Assembly (NCBI GenBank): GCA_013400155.1 | Contig: VXBM01001012.1 | Coordinates: 1 to 64,000, forward strand | Length of the DNA stretch: 64,000 bases | From: Helopsaltes ochotensis | Lineage: Eukaryota > Chordata > Aves > Passeriformes > Locustellidae | Direction: 5' to 3' | Part shown: piece after piece, positions 12,446 to 26,243 of the stretch | Layout: the number at the start of each line of letters is the position of its first letter | How positions within the stretch are numbered: the first letter of the stretch is position 1 | Notes under the pieces: generated by a model | The model's input: the letters and a program-made list of their open reading frames with translations, nothing else | The model's database searches: none | What the model was told of the DNA's origin: nothing | Made by a program: the position numbers and the translations under genes

Positions 12446-12990
12446 TGAAAAATTATAGAAGGGAATACAGGTGACCTCACCCCTGATAAGTAACAGCTGT
12501 ATTAATTACCCAATACAGCCTCGCCCTTGATGAGTCACAGCTACAGCCAATAAAGATAAGTGTGATACAAGGGAGTGGATTAGCTAGTGAAGGGATCATT
12601 ATGGAGGATGACAAAGAAGGAACCTGGAGAATGTGAGTATTGTGAAGAAGGATCCCAGGGAGAGAGAATCACTGGTGTGAGGTCAGTCTGGGTCTGCAGT
12701 TAGAGCCTGTTGTTAGAACCTGCAGCCACAGTCTAGCTAGGTGAGATTCTGCAAACTAATACCTGCAGTCAGAGTTTAGTAGGAAATAACCAGCAGTCAG
12801 AGGCTGCAAGGGAAACCTACAGTAAGAGCTTGCTGCAGCCAGAGTCAGTGCATAGCTGGAGTCAGGGTGCCTGAGCTGTAAAGAGGAGTAAACCAGGATC
12901 CTTTTCATGCTTGGATAACAGGAAGTCTGTGTCTCTGCTCATTTCTACCCTGCAACAAAAAGTGTGGATCTGAATTCCAGTAACACAACA
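12446..12990 (+). mobile_element. Avian ERV LTR (ERVL-like), probably solo
   Basis: A block of about 545 bp is clearly more GC-rich than its flanks. It matches in order an avian LTR family I recognise: a GTGACCTCACCCCTGAT segment near the left end, a CCAATAAAGATAAG segment, a GGATTAGCTAGTGAAGGGATC segment and a GAACCTGGAGA segment. A stretch rich in CAGTCAGAG-like repeats follows, then GAGTAAACCAGGATCC. I infer plus orientation because the decayed polyadenylation-like GAGTAAA lies near the right end. No clean target-site duplication was found, so both ends are uncertain by about 10-15 bases. No retroviral gene is adjacent. Confidence 0.7.
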
Positions 12991-14459
12991 GGTATGAGAA
13001 TATTTGATTCTTCTTGAGGTCTGTCCCAAACTTCAACACAAAGTTTCAGTGTTTCTTGAAAGGCTGTAGAAGACATGGGCATCTCTTATTTTACAAGATA
13101 CTGTCAGATGCTGGTAAGAAAAAAAAATCTCTAAAAAGTAGTTTACTGTGAATAATTGCTTATTTAAATATGTGATTGTTTTTCTCCTGTTTTCCAGTGT
13201 ATCACAATACTCTTGCTTCTCCAGAATTACCCTTATATAAATAGCCTGTACTGTTCTTGCTTTGTACCATACTTTTGTCTTAGAATTTTGTTATATGCGT
13301 ACACATATATAAAGGTCTGCTGCAGAATTTTCTGCTGAGATATGATTATCTAAAGTGATTAGACTTGCCATCGACTGGATATACTGCTGCAAAGCAGAAC
13401 TGGAGTGTGCCCTGGCTTTCTTAATTTAAAGTAAGAAGTCACTCTCTGAATTACAACAGTAACAGTGTATCACTCTTAATGTCCTCATCCTAATTAGTAT
13501 TTAATGACTTATACCAAGTGACAAAGGTTCAATGGGACATAATCCCCTTTCCTGCCCTTTTCATAGAAGACAATTTATAGGGCTCCTTTTGTCAATCTAA
13601 TTGTACATTATGTCTTCAGGACTCTAATCTACCCCACTGGGCCCCAGCCTGGATCAAAATAGAGAATCATATGGAAATGTTAAAAGAAATACAATAAATG
13701 CCTGAAATAGTAGGTCTCTGTTGAAGTATATTCCAATAAAAGAAATAAATTTAACCATAACCAATGCCACTTGGTACCAATGTGGACTAATTGCTTCAGT
13801 ATTAAGTGAAAAATTAATTGGGTGGGGGGAAGTGTTTTTTTCTTCAAATACAAGAACATTCTGCTATGGAGTTAGTTCTTAGAAACATATAAGATAAACT
13901 TCCTTTTCAACGGCTCACAACTCAGAGAATGATGAATTGTAGCAAGGTGTTGTGGCTGTTTAATCATTGTCCCCAAGACATTACTGACAATGCAAAGGAG
14001 GACCCAGTGTTATTGAAATGCGTATCTGAAACATGACACACTAATTACCATTCTCCCCATATATTATACATAGTTTTACCTGTGGCTTTAAAAAGAAAGT
14101 AACCAAGAAACAGACAAGCAATTTCAATGCTGTTTAAAGTTTGCTCCTAGCTGTGCAGTGCTAAATTAGACAGCCATCTCCATTCCAAGCAAATGATGCA
14201 GTCCTATACTGCCCAGGGTGCCTGCATAATCATCACACACTAAAGGTTATGGAATTAAGGGATAGAAGGAAAAAAATTTCATCTCTGTGCTACACATGTA
14301 CATCAAATGTCTGCTTATCAATAGTGTAAAAAAAAGTGTTTGTTTCTTACTGAAAGGGCGTAAAATACTCATTGGGATGCAGGAGAGCAAGGATTTGTGT
14401 GCGGCTGTGCTTTCTTTCAAAACAGTTGTTACTTTTTGACAAGAAACTTCAAGAAATAA
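12991..14459. other. Unique noncoding sequence
   Basis: AT-rich DNA between an LTR and a CR1. No supported feature. Confidence 0.5.
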
Positions 14460-15060
14460 AATCATAGAATCAAAGAAGGGTTTTGGTTGGAAGGGATCTT
14501 AAAGGTCATATAGTTTACATTCCCCCAGGCTTTTCATGGCCCCATCCAACCTGTACTTGAACTCTTCAGGAATGGGGCATCCACAACTTCATTGTTTCAC
14601 TGCCTCACCTACCTCACAGTAAAGAATTTCTCCCTAATATCTAATCTAGACCTACCTTCTCATATCAATATATACCTTTTAAAAAAAGTCTCACTCCAGC
14701 CTTCCCTTTGTATGCTGACAGGCTTCAATATAGTCACTCCAGAGCCTTCTCTTCTCCAGGCTGAAGAACTCCAACTCCTACTTTCTTAGCCTCTCCTCAT
14801 AGGAGAGGTGCTCCAGGCCTGTGATAAACTTGGCAGCCTTCTCTGGACTCATTCCAACAGGTCTATGTTCTTGTGCTGAGGACCCCAGGAGGTGGATCCA
14901 GCAGTGCAGATGGAGTCTCAGAATCCCCTCCCTCCCCTGCTGCCCATGCTGCTTTGGATGCAGCCCAGGACACCTTTGGCTTTCTGGGCTGCAAATGCAT
15001 GGTGCTGGGTCATGTCCAGCCTCACATCCACCAGCACCCTCAAGTTCTTCTCAGCAGAAT
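14460..15060 (-). mobile_element. CR1: CR1 LINE, 3' end including the C-terminal part of ORF2
   Basis: Beginning at the left, an ATAGAATCA terminal motif is followed by GGTTGGAAGGGATCTTAAAGG. Next come GGGGCATCCACAACTTC, the CTCACAGTAAAGAATTTC segment and GCCTTCTCTTCTCCAGGCTG. Further on are CTCATAGGAGAGGTGCTCC, CTTCTCTGGACTCATTCC, GATGCAGCCCAGGA, TTGGCTTTCTGGGCTGCAA and CATCCACCAGCACCC. This is the reverse complement of the last 600 bp of avian CR1, so the element is on the minus strand. It is truncated at about 15060. Open frames on the plus strand here (14821-15132, 14873-15091) are antisense shadows. Divergence is moderate and the copy is dead. Confidence 0.93.
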
Positions 15061-18000
15061 GAAATTAATTATACTGGAAATTGTCATTTAAATCATCCTA
15101 ACCCCAAGAGGCACAACTATGACCTTTTCTGAAATTCTCAGGCCCTACATGCCTCTGCAGCTACTGACAGGGGAGTAAATTATATGTTGAAAGGCAATTC
15201 TTGTCTTTCCAAACTTTGCAAACAGAAGGAAGTTATTTTGTAGGGCAAAAAGAACAACAGAATATTGTTTGTATGTACATTTTCTGAATTCTTTTCAGCG
15301 ATATTAAAAGCAGCATTATTTCAAATTCTGTTATTCTTTTTCGTCTTGTGCTACTTTTACATAGGAAAGACCAACAAGCCTGAATTTCTTGCAAAATTAC
15401 CCAGTTGCTCCCTTTAAAACTCGAAGCATAAGATGCAGTTGGTAAGTCTTTGAATGAAGTGTGAACTTTGGCTGATTTTCTCTCATTAAGAGATAGAAAA
15501 AGCAGTCCATATGAACTTCTTACCTATGAAACTCATCATCAGAGAGCAAAGTCACAATCTTTTTCTCACTATTTGTTTGGATCTCTGAAGGTTTAACTTA
15601 TCATGCATGAAGCAATGTATCCAAGAAAATCAGCATCAAAACTTCCATTTGATTTCAGTGAGAAAAGAGACTTCACTCCTATTTTAATGCTTGGGCTTCA
15701 TGGCACTCCAGTTTCTTTGTAGGGTTTTAAGTTGGGAGTTATTTGAAATTCAGTCTTTTGTAGCTTCCAAAGCGTCTGACCCTAAATGCTGTAAAATCAT
15801 TATCTATTAGAAACTTTGCTTAAATAATTTTGAAGAAGTAACTTTATCTATGTTTTTTGCATGGCTGAAATTAATTTCACTTATATGGTCCCTATTTTTA
15901 TACCTAATGAAATGTAATCCAATGGCATGTCTAACTTTTTATGCGTGAAGAAAAATGAATGATATTTTTCAGAATATATTTTCTGCAGTGTTAAGATTTT
16001 TATAATTCATAGAAAACAAATTTATTTGAGATAAAAATAATTTTTTAACTTTTTCTCATTTTATAAATTCCTTTTCAGGCCACAGAAATTATAGTTTATA
16101 GGTGACTTGTAATTTTTTTTTTATTCTGAAGTGTACATCGAGCTGCTAATTTAATTGGCAAAAATTACCTCTTCCATGCAATAGAGTTATAAGTAAAATA
16201 TAAAAAATTGATGAAAGATTTTAAGCAGTCTTTGATCCAATTAAAAATATAAACATTGCCTGAATCATATAGGTTTGAGGTATACATCCAAAAAGGAAAC
16301 AAGCATAATTAATTACAAGTAGTATTTCATTTGTTGCCTGCAATTAAAATCTGAATGAGATCCAAAGCATTTGGCTGAACATTCAGTACTTGGCTTCAGC
16401 CACATTATAGCAAAGTATGGTTTCCAGATCCATGGAAGGGTGAAATACCTCCAGATAACTTATGTTCAGAGCAATGATGTATCATTACTAGACTGGCAGC
16501 AAAAAGATGTCTCTGTATTCAATACGTACATTTGAATAACTGTGCTTGACTTTATTTTGGGATCCAGAGCACGGAGGTTTATTTTTTTTTTTTGAAGACA
16601 AAGCTTCCTTTAAATTACAGAAGAGGGACTTCTACTTACATAACTGTGTCTTGACTTGGGTATTCTGCCAGAAGTCATAGTTTTTTATGAGTGTTCTCTG
16701 GGCATCTTTAAAAACAAAAGAACATGTTGAAAAATACAGAGTTGCATTTAAAAACCTATATTCTGTTCCATACACGACCTTTTTTCTTTTCTTTTTTTTT
16801 TCTCTTTCATTCTCTTTGCCTCTTTTATTATTAAATAAAATATATCAAGTTTTTTGACATCAACATCTTACCTTGTTTGGTTTTAATCAGGTTTTTTGGG
16901 TACATTTCAAACTTGTCTGGATCTGATCTCTTTAATTCACAGCTGCTTAGTTTCCTTTGCTCTTCCATGTTTAAACTGGTTTGTAGCACTCCAGAGTCCC
17001 AGGGCTAAATTTCCAGAGCACTAGAATCTAAATGATACTTCAGTATTTATGAGAAGCTGAAGAAGTACTTCAGAAACACAACCTGTCTCTATTAATAAAA
17101 AAAAAAAACAAAACAAAACAACAAAAAAAAACAAACCAAGATACAAATTGTGGAGAGTTTTGAACATATTGGATATGTGAGATTAATTCTACCAATTTGA
17201 AATTATACCAAGAATTCATTCTTTATGTTTCATTTGGGATGTAGCTACAATTTCCACTGATATCTGGCTTCTTTATCTTTTAGTTAAAATATTATCTCCT
17301 AATGCTATCATATTTGATGTGTCTAGCTATCACGAAAAACTCTTGTGAAAATGCCAAATGGAAGATTATCACATCAAAGAGTATCTGCCAGTGTCAAGAA
17401 GCATCCCAGACGCCATAACTCTGCCTTATTACAACAGTACTTGTGTCACCGTATAAGGCACTAAGCAAGATTAGAGCTGACAGGTTTGGCAAAGTAAAAC
17501 GTCATCTCTGCTGAAGAGTGCTTACCACATAATTGAGGACCAAATGCAACACTTCAGGGTAATGGAAAAGGAGAAATGGAAACCGCAAGGAGCACATCAG
17601 TCTTTTAATTTCAGTGGTTTTATGTGGTTGATCAGGTGCTGAAGTAAACAAGATGTCAGCTATCTAAAAGCTGTGGGGAAGGACTGGCCACAGTAAGGGA
17701 AAGCACTCCTCCCAAAAACAAGCTAGAAGTTTTTGTAACAATAGAGCCCATTGGCTCCTCTCCATTGACAGTGTTTGCAGATAGTTCTGGAGAAAAGATG
17801 GGCCTAATGAGTATAAATGATGATGCAATTTCTGTTAGTAGTACAGGCTCTACTGAAAAAACTACAACATTACTGTTGTCCTGTAGCAGTGAGCAGTACT
17901 AGATGGATTTAAAAATGAAATGCCGTATTTTAGAAGGGTCAATAATCAGGTAGCAGAGGATCTAGAAACTGGAATGACAGAAAAGGAGAAATGCTAAATA

Positions 18001-20588
18001 CAGGGATATTTCTCAATCCTAAACAAGTTTTTAAACACTTGACTTTTGAACACATTTTTTCTTAAATTTTGCTATTTGTGGGTTTGCTGTTGGATAGAAG
18101 CCAACTTTAATTTGCGTGTTTTATCCATTTCTTTGAATCTCATCTACAAGGTACATGTAGAAACACTTACTTAGATGCTTATTTGGAACGAGTAAACATT
18201 TTGGGAAGAAAAAGTATCCAATCAACCTCTGCACCAAAAGGAAAGAACAGAGTCAGAGTCACAGCAGTGGACTTTATGGAAGACTCATTACCAAAAATGT
18301 TCTTCAGTTTATTTTTGCACCCCTGACCTATCTTACAAGGGTAAGATGACTTGGGATGCTTGGTTGCCATCTGGGTTAAACCCAAGCTATTAAACAAAAG
18401 CTTGCACAAGTTTGACCTTTCTCTTGAACAGGCTGGCTGGCTGCAGAGTTAAGACCCAGGGCTTTTTAATGATGGATCTGTAACACGGAAAACAGTAGGT
18501 CAACAAAACTCAGTAGAACCCCTAATATTGTTAAGTAGGGTATAGCATCTATTCATCTTTTGGTGAAAAATAATGTATATTTATATATACTTATACCTTC
18601 TTTCAAATTTATTGCTATTTTTGTGTTAATTGTAGTCTTTGCAAGGGGCATACCTTCAGTTTAATGTTAAGGAAGTGCAACTCAGTTTACATCAATATTT
18701 AATGAAGTTCTGAATTTCATCTTCTTTGAGTAATTCATGAAGGAGAATGTATATTCATATCATCTTAATTTCTTTTTTCCCAGGAAGTTTTGATATAGAG
18801 CAGTTTATTTCCTATATGAAATGCAGATTGTTTTCTTTATTTAGTCAGTTCTCCTGATTAAGGTCTGAAAATAACAGTTTTATAGAAATAGAGAGCTAGT
18901 TAGCAGTTGAGTCTTCAGTATCTCACCAAATTTTTGACAGAAAATGCCAGTTGAAGACATTTCTAATCTATTTTAACTTGTATTAGTGTATCTGTTAATT
19001 TGTCCCTTTATTTACACAAACAGACATGAAATGATCTACCACTCATCAGAAAAAAAGATAAGTTCTTTCAGCTTACTGAAATGGAAAGACTTAAGGCAAA
19101 TGCACTCTGAAAAAAAAAGTTTTTCAACTCCCATTAGCAAAGCAGTATATCAATTTAACTGTATTACTTCAAGTTTTTTTTTATTGCCTCAAAATTTCTT
19201 ACATCACCTTTAAATAATACATGTGCAAAATGCATACTAATATGAATGAATGGAATAAAAAGAAAGCAATGAAAAATATTTTGCTTTAGGAATTAAATTA
19301 TTTACTGATAAATATGTTAATATTGTTTAGTAATAATTCAACTATATGAAAATGGATTTATACTTTGTTCTCATAACTTAATGATGAAAAGAAGAACCCC
19401 TTTATAAATCTTGATAGCACATATTAATGTGAATACCAAAATTGATAGTGGGACTTTATTCTAATAAACTTTATGTCCCAGGAAGAACTTAATTCATGCA
19501 TCAGAAAAAAATTCTTCTGATCATTTTCCAAATAGTTTTTTTTTCTTTTTGATTTGCTTTTTAAAAATTTTTGTTAATTTGAAACATATCACTTCAACCA
19601 GCAGAATGTAAATCAGGAGGCTGTGAAATGTGACTAAACATTCCTTCTGAGAGATATAACAATGTCAAGTTGGAAACAAAAAAGTGGGCTTATAGTAGAA
19701 GATGAATAACTATTTCCAGTTGGAACTTTGGAACCTTTTTTTGGACTTCTCAGGATATGGTTTATTTCATAAGGAAGAAATCAGTGCAAACATTAGCTAC
19801 AGAACGAGATGATTGCGTAGTTTAAGGTGTTAATGAGAAATTAAAATAAAAAATAAAAACAAAATTAAATTTGCACCTCTGGATAATTTCTTTAGTACAA
19901 AAATAGCATCCTAATGATATCTGAAAAGCTTTTTCATCTTAACTGTGAAATACCATCAGTTTGTCAAAACGTAGAGATAGATATTAAACTTTAACTCCAA
20001 GGCATGAGTGAAGGCATTATTTTACTCAGAACTGAGAATTTTAAAGTATTAATTAGAGAGCTGTGGAAGAGGTGTGATACACTGAATTAATTGATGAATT
20101 GCGTGTTTGATTAAATTATGATTAAACAGATTTATTTTTATTTCATAATCCATAAATGATAAATTACTCTAAAACTAGTTCTGTAATTACACATACAGTA
20201 AATGAAGATATTAATGTTTAATTAACTAAAGTCCTAACTATAGCACTTTAGGGTCAATTCATTAAGGAAAAGCTACAGTAACTATGCTGGCTTAACCCTT
20301 AGTTTCATTGAACTTCAGTAAAATAAAATAATTGTGTATAAAAACTAGGCTCATTAGTGAAAGGGCTTCAGGGCTATCTATTTTTTTTTCAAAGAAGAGT
20401 CTTCTGGGTGTATATTCTTGCTTGTTGTAAATTATACCTCCATCTGTATTCATGAATATTTACTGATTTCCATCACACAAGATTCTGATGCTAAGCACAT
20501 TGAATAGCTGTTGGGTCACATTAGTCTTGACCGTGATTCCAAAACTATTATGATTTTATTGCATCTATCTTTTATTGAGTAAAACTAA
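15061..20588. other. Unique noncoding sequence with small A-rich tracts
   Basis: About 5.5 kb of AT-rich sequence with no recognisable interspersed repeat. An A-rich tract lies at 17097-17136. Around 17390-17540 the sequence carries several CpGs and is less AT-rich, but no family or exon is recognised. The minus frame at 18179-18409 shows no domain. Confidence 0.5.
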
Positions 20589-21379
20589 AACAAGGTCAGC
20601 TTGGAGATTGTCAACTGTGCTGTCATACAAGTTCAAAGAAAATTATCTGAATATGTAAAAATTCCTTCAAAGTTTTTTGAATCTCCTTTGTCGTTAGTCA
20701 GAGATAAGGATGTAGACAAAAGCCCGTGCTTCATGCAGAAGAACACCTGACAACAAGTTGTAGTTTAAGCTAATGAATTTGGGATGAAGAATCCAAAGCT
20801 ATGCCATCTGCATATTCATAAAAAACAGAGAGGATGATCAAATGTATCAGAGTAGTGAGGATTGCTCTCCAACCCCTTCCAAAGACAAGAACCATGAGTC
20901 TAACCACCCCAAATGCATTTATACCTATTCACACAGTTTAGGCAACAAGGAGGTACTGGAGTTCTGTGACCAGTCTGGGAGTTATGATATCGTAAGATTC
21001 ATTAGAGACTCACTTGACTCAAGGACCACAATGGATGCCTACAAATCCAAAATGTTGTACCATAAATGCGCTTCTGTGAAAAACATAATCTCCATACAAG
21101 GCAAAACCAGTATGGAGTTGCATTGATCATCTCTTTGGATCTGGAAACAAATATTGACTCAATTGGTCTAAAGAAAGGAATTCAGTAGAACGAAATATGA
21201 GACAAGCAACCACCTGGAAAAAGCGAAGCTGGAGTACTTTTTGTGTGAAATATATACAGAATGAATTTAAAATATTTTTTACTGATTTTGTATGGTTTTA
21301 TTCCTCACACACTGCAAAGTATATGGTTTTATTCTTAAATTAATAAAGGTAAAAAGTACAGTTGCAAAAAAAAAAAAAA
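20589..21379 (+). other. Possible processed retrocopy or 3' terminal exon (unidentified)
   Basis: Two open segments lie in different frames. 20589-20750 gives 53 codons then TGA. 20788-21126 gives 112 codons then TGA, with ATG at 20842. The 37 bases between them carry stops. The second frame is polar, with Ser, Asp and Lys runs and several Cys, and is unlike the Phe/Leu/Ile-rich translations of nearby AT-rich DNA. About 215 bases after its stop comes AATAAA (21342-21347), then, 18 bases later, a run of 14 A (21366-21379). That spacing is typical of a reverse-transcribed polyadenylated mRNA. I found no flanking target duplication and do not recognise the product. Alternatives are a real 3' terminal exon beside a chance A run, or coincidence. 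Confidence 0.35.
21342..21347 (+). promoter_or_regulatory. AATAAA polyadenylation signal-like hexamer
   Basis: Canonical hexamer 18 bases before a 14-base A run. It is the main reason for suspecting a retrocopied transcript end here. Confidence 0.4.
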
Positions 21380-24300
21380 GGTAGGTATTTCTATTAAACT
21401 CTTTTAATGAATTGTTCTTGTGCAGCAAGCCCCATAAAGTTCAATATCTAACTCTTCAGCACTACAGCATTTTTGTGCTTCTAAGGTATTGTCACAGCTG
21501 CAGAATGCAGAGTTTGAATTTAACGCTAACTGTGAGTCTTACAATAAAATCATGATGTAAAAAGTCCTTATTTCTATTGTCATTGGAAATAACAGCATGG
21601 CCACAACCAAGCAAAATCGTGTGCTCTGAGATCTCAGGGCAAGTTTAAAATTATCTCTTTCAATGATCCATATGTGATCATGAGTTCAAGGATCCGTAAA
21701 AAGACTTCATCAACTGTATTTTTTCCCTTGTTAAACTATTTCTTACTAATGAGTCATTTCTATTTTGAACTCAGACACATTTGTTATTAAAACTCTGGCA
21801 TATGAAATTTACTAGTCCGTGGAGAACTATTTTTTTTCCCAGCTGAGATGGAAAACAAAGATATAATAACGACATTAACCAAACAAAAATTAGTTTTGTC
21901 ATAAGATTACAATTGCCATCATAACATTTCCAAGCTCAGCAACTAAATATATAAAATTATGTCTTCTTCATCACATTATCATAAACTAAATTGACCATGA
22001 GTAGCAGCAACATCATGAAATTGATTATGGCAGTGTATCTTGTCATTTTGCTTTAGAATTGACTGACCTTAAAACAGAAAAAAACTTTCCTCTTTGGGAG
22101 GCTGCAATGAAGAGTAATTCTTGGAATCACTGGGAGTCCTGAACTCAAAGCACATTTACAGCAGTTCTGAGATGATTCAGAGAGCGCCTTACTGATGACA
22201 TGACTTGAACTGATGTTAAAATTATACATTATTTCCTTTTGTACTGCTGCTTTCATTGTTGTTTTGTCATGGAACTCCTCAATTATTTTTCAATACTACA
22301 CACATATATTAGATTCATACTTGCAAATGGCATCTTTGAGAATATAGCAAAAAAAAAAAAAGAAATGGAGTAGTGAAATTCTTATAGTTCTGTGTGCAGT
22401 TTCTGAGTGGAATAGTGTAGATTCTTAGGAAAGAGTATAAGAACAGGATGTGTAGTGGTGTTTTCCCAAATGCTTGCATTCTCCCAGTGTACAATGATTT
22501 GTTGCTGAAGGTCTTACTGACTCATATGTGATTTCTTTCTTCTTTATAGGCCTCAAAGGATTTCTCTTCAAAAATCTGTCCAAATCTTCTTTTGAACACA
22601 CACAAACTTAGAGCACTCAAAATGTCCTCTGGCAAAGAGTACAATAGCTAAGTATTTCCTTTTATTTGTTCTGAATCTGGCACTCTGGACCTTTGACTAG
22701 GAAAGAAAATAAACAACATTCTCCATTAGTCTCAGAATATTAGACTTTTATTTTTTGCCTCTGTAGGTTACAGATGAAAAACCCCCAGTATAGACTCACT
22801 GCTATTAAAGCTATTAAGTCCTTCATTGCTTTACCTCCACAGTAAATGCATCAAATAAAATCAAAATATTTCCTCTCATTTTCAGCCAGGAATATTGTGT
22901 CACAAAGGGAGAAAAAATCCAGTTTTAGCCTACTTGCATTCAAATGAACTCTCCTTGCTGTAGTCCACTGATATGGAAATAGGGAAATGTGTCTATTCAC
23001 TTTTCCTTTCTCTAGGATGTCCTACAACAAGTTATTAAATTAAAAAAAATCAAGGTTTTCTGGAAGGGAAAGTGATTAAAAAAGAAAAAAAAGTACCTTC
23101 AAACATGTCTTCAACTATTTTCCTGTTCTTAAATTGCGTTATATCTATTTACATGCATAAAACATTGTTAATCACCTGATAATTGTATTTCCTTATTTTC
23201 CTATCTTATGCTATTTTTGACTACCATGCTCATTTTCTGTGCATTTAATCTTCACAGAGATTTAACCTCCATGAAAAAACTAATAAATGCAAAATTTTCC
23301 CTTTTTTTTTTTTTTATGTTCCTCATTGCTGAATATGAAAATGGAATAATAACTTGGGTCAAAAAAGAAATTAACAAAACTTATTGAAAAAAAGCTTCCC
23401 CACCGCACATAAGCTTATTTGGTTCACATTAATTATGATTTCTATATAGTTTGATTTTTAATGTCCAAATTCTAAGCCTAATTCACAAGAAATATTCCAC
23501 TGACAATGTTGAAAAATATGTTTTCCAGGAAAAGAAATAATTTGGTGGTATATTTGGAAGATGAAGAGTACATGCATTTGCAAACAGTAAACAAGTAAAC
23601 TAGAGCTTTTCTCAAAGAAGTACTTTAAAGTCAATACAGCTGTAGAAATTTATATCTGCTTATTTTTCCTCATGTTTTTCACCATAAATTGATAATCAGG
23701 TCTTTGTTACACTGACTTTCGGTTTAACATCCTGCTTTCTCTATAAAATACCCATAATAGTGTGCTTTTGAACATGTTCAACTTGTGTCCAAAAGAAGTT
23801 TGGTCCACAAGTAGCCTGCATCTTCTTTTTAAACACGACAACAAAAATATGCATGCTCTGAAGCCAGAAAAGATATATAGATATATGTAGATATATATAT
23901 ATACACACACACCAGATGATGCTACAACACCATCAATTTGTGAATTCTTCTGAAAATATTTTATAGCTCTGTTGTTCTCTTCATCATGTGAAAGGATTCT
24001 AGAGGATGCACATGCATGAGCTGTGACAGTTATTTAATTTTGAAACTGTGTATCTGAATAGTGCTCTACCATTACGTTATTCCTGTTTGTAGCTATGTGA
24101 AAATGAACATGATCATAACTGCCTCTATGAAGTGTCCAGGACATCCAGAAATCTTTTGATCAATACATCCCTAAGTCCCTATTTTTGCATCTTTCTATAA
24201 TTCATGCTAGAGGTAGTGAGTGTACTGTTCCATCATCATATGGTGAAAAGAACTACACAGTGTTTTATCTGAAAATCCTGAGGTATTTGTTTGAAAACCC

Positions 24301-25809
24301 AAAACATTTTTTTTCAGTTTTTGAATATGTAAAGGATCATATTATATTAGATCAAAACTGCAATTTCTGTTATTTAAAATCATAAATATTATCTCTTCCA
24401 ATCTTATAATCTGGAGTGTGCATGACTTTTTCCACAGTATTCATACCTTGTGAGTTCTGTTTTCCCTTCAGATACCAAGATCTACTCAACTCCAAATTTT
24501 TAAATTATTTTTTTCTTATACCACTGATGAAGGATTTTATACTGACTTTAATACTGAATGAAAATTATTATGCTATCCTCTATAAATTATTAATAGCAGC
24601 TGTCAAGATATTTCACTGGAAGATAATGAATGGTTGTTTCAAGGTTTATATCTTTTGTTTTATTTTCTACTGTGCTTATCCATCTCTTAATAAATTGTAT
24701 TTCAACTGAGGTTAACATGTAAGACTCAGTATTTTTTGAATAAGCAATATCTGGATGTCTGATGTTTATGAAATGTGTAATCTGCTAACTCTCTGGTTCT
24801 CCCTAAAGCTTACTGCCCGAATTAAAGTATAAGTCTAATTCTTAACTACTGTCTTCTCAGTAAACAGATCCTGCAAGAATGGGCCTCTATTATGACAGTG
24901 ATTAGATGTGTGTCATTTAAAAAACTGACAAATAAGATATTAAATAAGAGGATGGCCATGTATCTCAAGAAACAGCAACAACTAAATACTGCTCTTCTGA
25001 AGAATTTATAAACTGTAAGTGTGGGAAATAATAGATATTTATTCACTTAAAGGAAACAAACAAACAAAAAAATTAAGTAGCAAACTGAGTAGTTAGGGTT
25101 ATTCACCTACACTACAAGTATTCTACCATGAACTTTTCATGACCTTCATATAAATCCTATTGATGTGAAATAATGTCATCCAGGAAATATTGTTTCCCCC
25201 TACAGTTCTTTTTTTTTTTTTATGATTTTTTAAATGCTTTCCTGTCATTTTTCACTAAATCCATGCACTTGGATTAAACTCCCTATATATCTGCTTTATA
25301 GAGGAGATAGAAGTTTTGCTGTTTTTTACAACTCTAGCCATCCATGTGGTGTCAGGTCTAATCATCTTTTGTAGTATCTATATGCTCAATACGATCAGGC
25401 AAATATCTAGACTGTGTCATAGATAATCTTTATTTCAAGAACTCAGCCTACAGCCCTCCCAACATTTGCAGTTCATAATTTTGCTGAGGTAGATTTTTAT
25501 GACTTCAGTTACTAATAAGAGTCCTCATAGATGGCTTCTATCAGTCTTCAGTCTTCAAAGATTTTCAGAGCCCTTGTAAACCTTTAGCATCAGAAGTATT
25601 CTTTGGCTGGAAGCATCACTCTTTTAATTGTCTTATGAGTAAAAATACTCCTTTGCTTGTGGTGAGATTATTCCCTTACAGTTGCATCTGATGTCTCATT
25701 AATTCACTCTTTCCACACTCATCTCATTGTGCTTAACACTCATAATAGAAAGTTGAAATCCACTTACATGAAATAAATAATATAGCTGTTTAAAATCCTG
25801 ATTGAAATG
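21380..25809. other. Unique noncoding sequence
   Basis: AT-rich sequence without recognisable interspersed repeats. A TA/CA dinucleotide run lies at 23875-23912. Open frames around 24185-24709 are Phe/Ile/Tyr-rich, as expected from AT-rich DNA. Confidence 0.5.
23875..23912 (+). repeat. TA/CA dinucleotide repeat
   Basis: An alternating TA-rich run (with ATAG/TAGA interruptions) leads into five CA units. Confidence 0.85.
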
Positions 25810-26076
25810 TGTACTGAGTTTGGCTGGGATGAAGTTAATTTTAATCACAGGGACTGGTATGGAGCTTTCTTTTGGTTTTATTGCTGAAAATAGTGTGATA
25901 CTATAGAGATGTTTTTGTTATTGCTGAACAGGACTTACACAGAGCCAAGGCATTTTCTGCTTCTCATACTGGCACTCCAGAGGGGAAGCTGGAGGTGCAT
26001 GGGAAGTGGGGAGAAGACATAGCAGGAATCTAAAATGATCAAAAGGGTGTTCCAGGCCATACATCATCATGCTCAG

Positions 26077-26085
26077 TATATAAAG
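26077..26085 (+). promoter_or_regulatory. LTR TATA box
   Basis: TATATAAAG lies at the expected place in the middle of the LTR and is intact. Present-day activity is unknown. Confidence 0.6.
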
Positions 26086-26237
26086 CTTGGGGGGAAGAAG
26101 GAAGAAGTGGGGAATGTTTGAATGATGGAGGAACATTTGGGGAATATTTGCCTTCCCAATTGTTACATTCCTGTTCATGGAAGCAGGGATTAATTTTTTG
26201 TTTTGCCTTGTTTGTGTGTACAGCTTTTGCTCTTCCT

Positions 26238-26243
26238 ATTAAA
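26238..26243 (+). promoter_or_regulatory. LTR polyadenylation signal variant
   Basis: ATTAAA, about 155 bases after the TATA box, is the common variant hexamer and is consistent with the R/U5 region of the LTR. Confidence 0.45.

Noticed and set aside
14821..15132. 103-codon plus-strand frame with Cys/Pro-rich translation
   Set aside because: It is antisense to the CR1 ORF2 end in the minus-strand CR1 at 14460-15060.
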